Below are positions 42,514 to 48,145 of a DNA stretch of 48,145 nt, piece by piece. The notes beneath the pieces were generated by a model, which saw only the letters and a program-made list of their open reading frames with translations, was not told where the DNA came from and did no database searches. The stretch is taken from contig SYLG01000021.1 in NCBI GenBank assembly GCA_005808665.1, forward strand, positions 1 to 48,145, written 5' to 3'. Source of the stretch: Planctomycetia bacterium (GTDB lineage Bacteria; Planctomycetota; Planctomycetia; Gemmatales; Gemmataceae). The translations under genes were made by a program, and so were the position numbers. Numbering within the stretch: the stretch's first letter is position 1; every line of letters starts with the position of its first letter.

Positions 42514-44013
42514 GGTTATGGGGTTTCCCATTGCCCCATACAATTGCGGATCCAACAAGGGACATAAAAGGTCACCAAGAGATTCTCCGGAATACCAAAT
42601 CCAGGGCCATTCCCGATAGTTGGCCAAGGCATTACTGGCCTTGGCCAACCTGGCTTTTTCCATTTGTTCTTCCAACATTCCATAGTGTTGATTCGCCTGA
42701 ATATGTAGCCTCCACAAAAGGACTTTGGCCCGTTGCCTTTGCTTCGGCACATTTCGCAGGGATAGCCATTCCTGCAAATCCGCCTCATTCAACCGGCCTG
42801 GTTCCCCCAGCCGTTCAGGATGCCACCAAAGATCCCTCAGTTTGCACCTTAATCCTGGCTCATTACCCTCCTTTTCCTTTGGCAAAGGCAAGCGTAGGGT
42901 AGCACTAACCACGGCAAAAGTCGGTGCCTCACACCCAAACCAACCTCGCCCGATTTCGTCCGTGACAGAATCGTAGATTGCCCCGCCAAGGCCGTGAACA
43001 AACAAATCACATACAAGCCATCTCAAAAACAGTGTATTTGCCAAAGCTTTTGGCCGGATTCCCAATCCATGTTTACCCAAAGCGTCCAACCATCCTTTTG
43101 GATTCCGAACCTCCAATCGGGCCAAACATTTTCCTGGCTCCCCGCCAAGGACAATTTCCCTTGTTTCAAGCTTCACCCACAAGGGCATTCGCGGCCCCAT
43201 TGTGGTGCCAAGCAACCAGAAGGGGGTTTCATACCATTCCCCCTGGTGGCCTAGGTTCGCAACGGGCCAACCAGTATTCCCAACACCTTGCTGATTACGA
43301 AAACCAGCAAGCGCCAGGTTGTGCAACCGGGAAAAGGACTGGATTTCGCACAGGATCGAAGCAAAAAACAATCCAAAGCCAACTGTTCTGGACAATTTCG
43401 ATTGCAAAAGGTCAGAAAGATCCAATCCCAAATCGCCCTGGGCTACCCTTCTTTGGATGGTATTGTTTTCACCCAATAGGTGCTGTTCCGTGCTCTCATA
43501 TTTTTGTCCCATAGGATCCAACCCAAAACAAGTGGCCATTTGCTGCCAAATGGGATTGCCTTTATCCAGCAGGTTGGCTCGCCTCACCTGTTCCCAGGAA
43601 GTCCCAGGCGGACCCTTCCCTACGATCATTGTCCCGCGAACGAGCCTGTTATCCTGGCTAGCCAAAGGAAAAGGCAACCATTTCTGTCGGCAAATATCAG
43701 CATCCGCAACCAGGTTGAACGCAACCGCTCCAGATGCCTTCGACAGGCCTTTGCTGACAAAATATTTTGCCCAGACCCCGGGGTGACAAACCTCCGGTTG
43801 GTGACCACACATGATCCAGGGTTTCGCCACATCCTTTGGGTCAAGCCCTAGCAAATCCACCACATCCAGGCGAGCTATGGCCCGCAATTCCACCCATTTT
43901 TGCGATAATAGACCTAAATTTAGTTGGTTTTTTTTTACAAGCTCAGGAAGTGCCTGAAAGGAGGGAACACACAAAACCTTTCCGTTTTCATCTGGTGGCG
44001 AGACGCCAATCAT
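42502..44013 (-). CDS. 503-residue protein, possibly BshC-like, unknown function
   Basis: The start is coupled to the glycosyltransferase stop by ATGA. No signal or membrane segment is seen. GHQPEVCHPGVWAKYF near residue 70 followed by FNLVADADICRQKWLPFP resembles, in arrangement, the TGQQ...GP and W...ED segments of BshC, the putative cysteine-adding enzyme of bacillithiol synthesis. Near residue 350 is LFLRWLVCDLFVHGLGGAIYDSVTDEIGRGWFG, a distinctive block I recall from planctomycete hypotheticals. A C-terminal helical coiled segment is also BshC-like. No other bacillithiol gene lies here, and the match is by eye, so a thiol role is only a suggestion. A9 occurs near the start (43928-43936). 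Confidence 0.55.
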   Translation of the reverse strand: MIGVSPPDENGKVLCVPSFQALPELVKKNQLNLGLLSQKWVELRAIARLDVVDLLGLDPKDVAKPWIMCGHQPEVCHPGVWAKYFVSKGLSKASGAVAFNLVADADICRQKWLPFPLASQDNRLVRGTMIVGKGPPGTSWEQVRRANLLDKGNPIWQQMATCFGLDPMGQKYESTEQHLLGENNTIQRRVAQGDLGLDLSDLLQSKLSRTVGFGLFFASILCEIQSFSRLHNLALAGFRNQQGVGNTGWPVANLGHQGEWYETPFWLLGTTMGPRMPLWVKLETREIVLGGEPGKCLARLEVRNPKGWLDALGKHGLGIRPKALANTLFLRWLVCDLFVHGLGGAIYDSVTDEIGRGWFGCEAPTFAVVSATLRLPLPKEKEGNEPGLRCKLRDLWWHPERLGEPGRLNEADLQEWLSLRNVPKQRQRAKVLLWRLHIQANQHYGMLEEQMEKARLAKASNALANYREWPWIWYSGESLGDLLCPLLDPQLYGAMGNPITLKS

Positions 44014-44777
44014 TTCCCAACCTCACCGGAGACAGAATGCAATGATGCCCTCGAACCGCAGGCCAAGGGCTGATTTTGGCTACGGGCAAGCTCGCAATCG
44101 ATTACCTGCCGGTAATACGCCAACCTGGCCTCCGCCTGATCCAAATGCGCCCCGAAACTGCGATTGGGATCAAGGTAAATCCTGGGTACAGCCACCTCTT
44201 CGATTCGAAAGTTCAAGCGGGCCGCCTGGACCCAGAGTTGAACGGGCATGGCATATCCGGGTTCGGTAATGTTTAACCGCTTGAGCTTTGCCACCCGGTA
44301 TCCCTTAAAACCGCAAAAAGCGTCCGTAAGGGATAGACCCAGCTTTTCGTTTAATTCCCGGGTAATGATCTGGTTGATCTGCTGCCTATCCCCTGGTACC
44401 GGGGTATCCTGGTCGTGGTGCTTCAGGTATCTGCTGCCGGAGGCAATATCGCAATGGGAAAGAGCCGAAAGGACATTTTTCAGGTGAACCGGATCATGCT
44501 GACCATCGGCATCAATGGTTACAAGGGCATCAAATCCCTCACATATGGCATAATCAAAAGCACTGATTAAGGCAGCTCCATATCCCTGATTTTGTGGATG
44601 CGAAAGGACTTCCATACCCGGGATTAGCCGAAGCTGCTCCTCGGTGTTGTCTGTTGAACCATCATTTATGGCAATAATCCCGGATTGGTTTGGGGACAAA
44701 TAATGCCGAATCCCATCCACAACCCTTCGGACAGAAGCACCCTCATTGTAAACCGGAAGGGCGATCAAAGTTTTCAA
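44010..44777 (-). CDS. Glycosyltransferase family 2 (dolichyl-phosphate mannosyltransferase-like)
   Basis: The product is 255 residues. It has the GT-A fold signatures TLIALPVYNEGASVRRVVDGI, IIAINDGSTDNTEEQL, HPQNQGYGAALISAFDYA, and the metal-binding DADGQHDP. The later DAFCGFKGYRVAKLKRL is typical of polyprenyl-phosphate sugar synthases. It has no C-terminal membrane helices, so it is likely soluble or peripheral. The start is a TTG at 44777, set by AGGAG eight bases upstream; another TTG at 44828 lacks a site and overlaps panC. The product may feed a lipid-linked sugar to a GT-C enzyme such as the one at 37760-39196 (inference). Confidence 0.87.
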   Translation of the reverse strand: MKTLIALPVYNEGASVRRVVDGIRHYLSPNQSGIIAINDGSTDNTEEQLRLIPGMEVLSHPQNQGYGAALISAFDYAICEGFDALVTIDADGQHDPVHLKNVLSALSHCDIASGSRYLKHHDQDTPVPGDRQQINQIITRELNEKLGLSLTDAFCGFKGYRVAKLKRLNITEPGYAMPVQLWVQAARLNFRIEEVAVPRIYLDPNRSFGAHLDQAEARLAYYRQVIDCELARSQNQPLACGSRASLHSVSGEVGK

Positions 44778-44785
44778 AGGGAAAT

Positions 44786-44790
44786 CTCCT
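44786..44790 (-). promoter_or_regulatory. Shine-Dalgarno AGGAG fixing a TTG start
   Basis: AGGAG lies eight bases before the TTG at 44777. The next Met codon is far inside the conserved fold, so the ribosome site decides the start of the glycosyltransferase. Confidence 0.7.
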
Positions 44791-44814
44791 GACACAAGGC
44801 ATCGACGTCCAAAC

Positions 44815-45690
44815 CTATCCCAACCCAACTATTCCCATTCTTGGCTCACCCATGAGGATGTTGTCAATGAGCCTGGTTTTTCCCAACCGGATCGCCCCTA
44901 AAACCACGCAAGGGGTGGCCACCAAAACCTGAGGCTGAAAAGTCACCCGATCGGCAAACCCAAGGTAATCCACCTCCGCTTGTGGGGCAAACTCGTGCAA
45001 TTTGGCCCGCATGACCCTTTCCATTTTCTTCGCATCGGTTTCTCCACGGTTTACCAACAAAGCCCCTTCCTCCAGGGCTCGAAAAAGGCCAATGGCCTGG
45101 CCTCGTTCCCAATCGTTAAGGTACCGATTCCTGGAACTCATTGCCAAACCATCGGATTCTCTCACTGTGGGACAAATCACCATCGTCAGGCCGAAACGAA
45201 GGTCGTTCACCATTTTGCCCAAAAGTACTGCCTGTTGGGCATCCTTTTGGCCAAAATAAGCCGTGACCGGTTCCACAAGCAAAAAAAGTTTGGCTACGAC
45301 CGTGGAGACCCCTCGAAAATGTCCCGGCCGACTTGCCCCACACCAGTGATCCCCCACTCCAAGAACTTCCACCCATGAATCCGACCCGGGGGGATATATA
45401 TCTTTTACCTCCGGAACAAAAACCATCGTAGCCCCATGGGAGTTACTTAGGCCAAGGTCTGCTTCAAGGGTCCTTGGGTACCGTGCCAAGTCTTCACCAG
45501 GACCAAACTGGGTCGGATTCACAAAGATAGAAACCACCGTTTGGGGATGATCAGCGGCAGACCTTGCGATCAATGCCCCGTGCCCTTCATGGAGTGCTCC
45601 CATGGTCGGGACAAAGCCAACCGTTTGACCATTAGCCCGACAACTTTGGCGCCACTTCTTCAAATCCCCAATGTTCCTGATGACTTCCAT
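44815..45690 (-). CDS. panC: Pantothenate synthetase
   Basis: The product is 291 residues. PanC joins pantoate and beta-alanine using ATP to make pantothenate for coenzyme A. The nucleotidyl-transferase motifs are FVPTMGALHEGHGAL (HxGH), VSIFVNPTQFGPGEDL, YFGQKDAQQ, and RESDGLAMSSRNRYL (KMSKS-like). The C-terminal domain ends GAIRLGKTRLIDNI. ATG 45690 is preferred: AAAGG precedes it and MEVIRNIGDLKKWR is the family N-terminus. A TTG at 45717 overlapping the upstream stop is possible. Confidence 0.95.
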   Translation of the reverse strand: MEVIRNIGDLKKWRQSCRANGQTVGFVPTMGALHEGHGALIARSAADHPQTVVSIFVNPTQFGPGEDLARYPRTLEADLGLSNSHGATMVFVPEVKDIYPPGSDSWVEVLGVGDHWCGASRPGHFRGVSTVVAKLFLLVEPVTAYFGQKDAQQAVLLGKMVNDLRFGLTMVICPTVRESDGLAMSSRNRYLNDWERGQAIGLFRALEEGALLVNRGETDAKKMERVMRAKLHEFAPQAEVDYLGFADRVTFQPQVLVATPCVVLGAIRLGKTRLIDNILMGEPRMGIVGLG

Positions 45691-45713
45691 AGTCTGGACC
45701 TTTTTCCTGATTC

Positions 45714-46265
45714 TCAATGATCGGACTTTTCAAGGTGCATCCTCAAGTAGGACCGATCCTCACGATTACCCAATCCCAATGTCGTCGCCAAATCCAATAC
45801 AAAACCTTGGGCCCTTGGAATATCTTCCTTTGGTGCCATCACTTCCAACTCTACAAAATGGCCAAGACCATCCGCATCATCCAGGCAAATCTGACATGTT
45901 AGTTGGGGTAGGTCCAATTTCCACAACTCTCGGGTTTTGTTAATGGTCTTGAAGGAGGTAAAACCCAAAGCCAAAAGGAGCGGTTCGATTTCCGGTCCCG
46001 AAACGATTAGCTCGATTTCCTTCCTGACTTTGGCAGGCCCCGCTTGTCTGGAACCTTTGTAACAAATTATGATTTTCCCATCTTTGCTTCGAACCCTCAA
46101 AGCCTCCCCCGTTTGGGCAAAATCCCGCTTTGGATGTTGAAAATAGGTATCCACCTCGAGGCTGTTTCCACAGGAAATGCCACCCATTGCCTTGAGCTTT
46201 TCGCGAAGGGGGCCAAAATCCCCATGGCTATGCTTGACTTCGACCTCCCAGCAGTTTTCCTTCAA
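45714..46265 (-). CDS. CYTH-domain protein (CyaB/thiamine-triphosphatase family)
   Basis: The product is 183 residues. The N-terminal CYTH signature ExExK is present as EVEVK (residues 8-12). Triphosphate-tunnel residues follow in DTYFQHPK, EALRVRSKDGKIIICYKG and VRKEIELIV, and the late HFVELEVMAPKED supplies acidic metal ligands. Such tunnels bind triphosphate; members act as class IV adenylate cyclases, thiamine triphosphatases or tripolyphosphatases. The start is a TTG with AGGGAGG (46274-46280) eight bases upstream. It is the first gene of a minus-strand unit leading to panC. Confidence 0.85.
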   Translation of the reverse strand: MKENCWEVEVKHSHGDFGPLREKLKAMGGISCGNSLEVDTYFQHPKRDFAQTGEALRVRSKDGKIIICYKGSRQAGPAKVRKEIELIVSGPEIEPLLLALGFTSFKTINKTRELWKLDLPQLTCQICLDDADGLGHFVELEVMAPKEDIPRAQGFVLDLATTLGLGNREDRSYLRMHLEKSDH

Positions 46266-46273
46266 GCAAACTA

Positions 46274-46280
46274 CCTCCCT
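46274..46280 (-). promoter_or_regulatory. Shine-Dalgarno AGGGAGG before a TTG start
   Basis: This strong site sits eight bases before the TTG at 46265 and places it directly ahead of the conserved EVEVK motif, so no upstream start is needed. Confidence 0.7.
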
Positions 46281-46405
46281 AGCGGCCCATTGGAAAATAC
46301 CACCAAAGGGAACCCGCCTGGGTGAAATTCCCTTGGTGGAGTTTTGGTTTCCTATGATGATCCTCGTAGGGTTTTATTCTATCGTGAGTGGTTCGGGGAT
46401 ACAGT

Positions 46406-46717
46406 ATGTCAAATTGGGTAGACCTTTGTTCGGTGGGGGAAATCCCGGAGGGTGAGGCCAAATCTTTTGAAGTAAAAGGAAAAACCATTGGGGTCTTTCA
46501 AACCCAGGGACAAATTCGGGCTATTGATGACCATTGCCCCCATATGGGCGCCCCCCTTTCCTCAGGCCATTCCGAAAATGGGGTGGTAACCTGCCCCTGG
46601 CATGCCTGGCGATTTCGGCTTGAAGACGGGGCTTGGCTGGACAATCCCAAAATCAAAATAGGGTGCTACAAAACACAATTGGCCCAAGGGCGCATCCAGG
46701 TAGAGGAACCCGTTTGA
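46406..46717 (+). CDS. Rieske [2Fe-2S] ferredoxin-like protein
   Basis: The product is 103 residues, a single Rieske domain with cluster ligands CPH (Cys 44, His 46) and CPWH (Cys 63, His 66). The size and SVGEIPEGEAKSFEVKGKTIGVF start fit NirD-like or dioxygenase-type ferredoxins, which carry electrons in the cytoplasm. There is no signal peptide or membrane anchor. No oxygenase or nitrite reductase gene is adjacent. The ATG at 46406 is preferred over a GTG at 46388. It is divergent from the CYTH gene. Confidence 0.92.
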   Translation: MSNWVDLCSVGEIPEGEAKSFEVKGKTIGVFQTQGQIRAIDDHCPHMGAPLSSGHSENGVVTCPWHAWRFRLEDGAWLDNPKIKIGCYKTQLAQGRIQVEEPV

Positions 46718-46769
46718 TTCCCTGTTTGACCCATTTATTTAACCTCCCCTTGAGAAAGATAGGTGGCAT

Positions 46770-47663
46770 ATGGATTGGACATTTGTTGTTTTCAAAAACT
46801 GCTATTATGTAGCTGGTTTTGGTATCCATTGGATCCGAAACATCATTTCCCCACCTCCCAAAGACAAAATCATAATCCGCAGTCACAACGAATCATTTTT
46901 CCTCTGGCCAATGGCCTATTTGGGATTGGCCTTCGCCCTGGTTTCGCTTTTGGATGGGGGCCGGTTGGCAGTGGTTCCCTCCCATACCACGGTTGAAAAG
47001 GTCACTTTCAACGGGAACGAACGGAAGGCTCTGGTTTTGCCCGCAGGGTCAACCGATAACCCGGAAGCCCCCAAACTGCATATCACCCACAGCAAATCTT
47101 TGGGAACCTTTTACCTCATCTTCCTTTTCATTTTCATAAACATTGCCTTTAACAAACTCCGGGGGATTTTTTGGTGGTTCTTTTACAGCCTCTGCCTGTT
47201 AGGGGGAATCATCCTTTGGCAGTTTGGTTGGCTTGATAATATCACCAACTATGTGGCAGGGTTGGACATTCGGCTCTCCGCTGGCTTTTATTTCTTTTTC
47301 TCGCTCTTGCTCCTTTTGAACTTCCTGCTCAGGATTCACCTCCTTGATTACCTGACTTTGGAGTGGGCCGAATTCTCACCCGGTCAAATCCGGATTTGTG
47401 AAAATTTCGGGGAAGGGGTCACGGTGAAAGATGCCGCTGGGCTCCATTTTGAGCGGGATAAATCGGACTGGACCAGGTGGTTGGTTGGCTTTGGCATGGG
47501 CGATCTGATCATCAAAACCGGGGGTGCCATTCCCGAAACCATTCGACTTCGGAATGTCACCAATATCGATCACAAGGTTAGTCAAATTGACAAACTTTTA
47601 CGGGCCCGGGAAATCATTCAAACCGTTGGGGATGTGGAACAGGAAAAAACCAACGCATGGTAA
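46770..47663 (+). CDS. Membrane protein of unknown function, 297 residues
   Basis: About four to five membrane segments are visible: ~44-62, ~110-127, ~133-152 and ~168-188. A loop between the first two contains SHTTVEKVTFNGNERKALVLPAG. The C-terminal ~95 residues are a soluble domain, PGQIRICENFGEGVTVKDA, FGMGDLIIKTGGAIPETIRL and NVTNIDHKVSQIDKLL, which resembles a PH-like (bPH2) fold in pattern: a strand-rich block closing with an amphipathic helix. AGGTGG lies close before the ATG. It ends just before the strong hairpin terminator. I do not recognise the family. Confidence 0.75.
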   Translation: MDWTFVVFKNCYYVAGFGIHWIRNIISPPPKDKIIIRSHNESFFLWPMAYLGLAFALVSLLDGGRLAVVPSHTTVEKVTFNGNERKALVLPAGSTDNPEAPKLHITHSKSLGTFYLIFLFIFINIAFNKLRGIFWWFFYSLCLLGGIILWQFGWLDNITNYVAGLDIRLSAGFYFFFSLLLLLNFLLRIHLLDYLTLEWAEFSPGQIRICENFGEGVTVKDAAGLHFERDKSDWTRWLVGFGMGDLIIKTGGAIPETIRLRNVTNIDHKVSQIDKLLRAREIIQTVGDVEQEKTNAW

Positions 47664-47689
47664 CCGACCCAGTTCCCATAAAGAAACAA

Positions 47690-47729
47690 AAAAGGGGAGG
47701 GTTTTCCTTTCAGAGAACCCTCCCCTTTT
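47690..47729. terminator. Strong bidirectional intrinsic terminator
   Basis: AAAAGGGGAGGGTT (47690-47703) pairs perfectly over 14 bases with AACCCTCCCCTTTT (47716-47729), with a 12-base loop. The arms end in A or T runs so that a U tract follows the GC stem on both strands. It lies between the convergent ends at 47663 and 47762. Confidence 0.9.
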
Positions 47730-47761
47730 CCATTGGGAATCGACCGTTTTATCTAAAAGAC

Positions 47762-48145
47762 CTATTTCTTCCCGGTGGTACCAGGTCGTTTTGCTTCAAC
47801 CTCATCCGAGCTCATCGGTTCCTTCACGGGCTGGACATAAAAGGTAGCCTTTTTCTCGGTTTGCAACAATTTGGCTTTTTCCATCGCATCTTTTTTCTGA
47901 TTGTGGGCATAAACCGCAACCCGTTGATTGGAGTTACTAAAAACACCCCAAACCAATTTGATGGGAACAACCTTGCCAGGTTTTTTCTTGGCCTTGGCAG
48001 GCTTCGGAGCACTCTCTTTTTTGGCTTTTTTACCCTTCTTCTTTTTTGGCCCATCCTCATCATCATCTGAAGAATCATCATCCGCCGAAGCATCCTCCTC
48101 ATCATCGGATTCTTCACCGTCTTCATCGTCCTCATCATCATCATC
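47762..48145 (-). CDS. Acidic/lysine-rich protein, 5'-truncated by the window edge
   Basis: The frame is open to position 48145, giving 127 visible residues. The visible part begins with a run of Asp/Glu (DDDDEDDEDGEESDDEEDAS), then a Lys/Ala/Pro stretch (KKKKGKKAKKES, KPAKAKKKPGK), then a compact domain VVPIKLVWGVFSNSNQRVAVYAH, QKKDAMEKAKLLQTEKKATFYVQPVKEPM. The last domain looks structured and conserved; the preceding part is a charged low-complexity linker. The Met-rich reading in another frame is an artefact of GAT/GAG repeats. Function unknown. Confidence 0.7.
   Translation of the reverse strand, partial: DDDDEDDEDGEESDDEEDASADDDSSDDDEDGPKKKKGKKAKKESAPKPAKAKKKPGKVVPIKLVWGVFSNSNQRVAVYAHNQKKDAMEKAKLLQTEKKATFYVQPVKEPMSSDEVEAKRPGTTGKK

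Noticed and set aside
47824-48144. Met/Arg-rich frame at the right edge
   Set aside because: It is a shifted reading of GAT/GAG repeats; the frame ending at 47762 gives a sensible acidic linker plus domain.

Overview
The window reads as chromosomal DNA of a Planctomycetota bacterium, possibly near the Gemmatales (order inferred, low confidence). The evidence is a PVC-type membrane-bound dehydrogenase/HEAT/heme protein, a ThuA-like secreted protein, a DapL-type diaminopimelate aminotransferase, a pterin-binding protein of the kind seen in tetrahydromethanopterin-using organisms, a lipoprotein of a type I recall only from planctomycetes, frequent TTG starts and many 4-base gene overlaps. No rRNA, tRNA, CRISPR array or insertion sequence was seen.

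Layout. 1-1907 (+): the C-terminal end of an RHS protein with an unrecognised tip, then an AT-rich helical gene that looks foreign. 2249-7390 (-): a four-gene cluster (pterin-binding dihydropteroate synthase-like protein, PabB, class I aminotransferase, ornithine cyclodeaminase/mu-crystallin family). 7569-13097 (+): PVC-type heme protein, a conserved 485-residue protein of unknown role, and a ThuA-like protein. 13113-14875: divergent secreted FG-GAP and EF-hand proteins. 15004-17850 (+): a small membrane-anchored protein coupled to an HTTM-like membrane protein, a glycerate dehydrogenase-like enzyme and PurE. 17855-41125: a 23-kb run entirely on the minus strand. 41269-42513 (+): DapL. 42502-46265 (-): CYTH protein, PanC, glycosyltransferase family 2 and a 503-residue unknown. 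46406-47663 (+): Rieske ferredoxin and an unknown membrane protein. A strong bidirectional hairpin then separates these from a 5'-truncated acidic/lysine-rich gene at the right edge.

The centrepiece is a type II secretion locus at 35950-18824, read on the minus strand in the order E-F-G-H-I-J-K-L-M-D and followed by a lipoprotein gene. It is unusual in four ways. The secretin is 2,167 residues long with about thirteen N1-like ring-domain repeats instead of the usual three. GspL looks like a PilM-PilN fusion. The GspM position encodes a PilO/GspM-like protein joined by a proline linker to a domain resembling the GspC/PilP homology region, which could explain why no separate gspC is present. 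Five of the ten proteins carry long low-complexity segments. A prepilin peptidase was not found. I regard this remodelled secretion machine as the best candidate for a poorly described system in the window.

Upstream of it on the same strand are queG, a TPR gene, and a coupled unit of an ECF-like sigma factor, a phosphodiesterase and a polytopic membrane protein. The last contains a run of twelve G residues, a possible phase-variation switch. All functions are inferred from sequence motifs read by eye. No database search was run.
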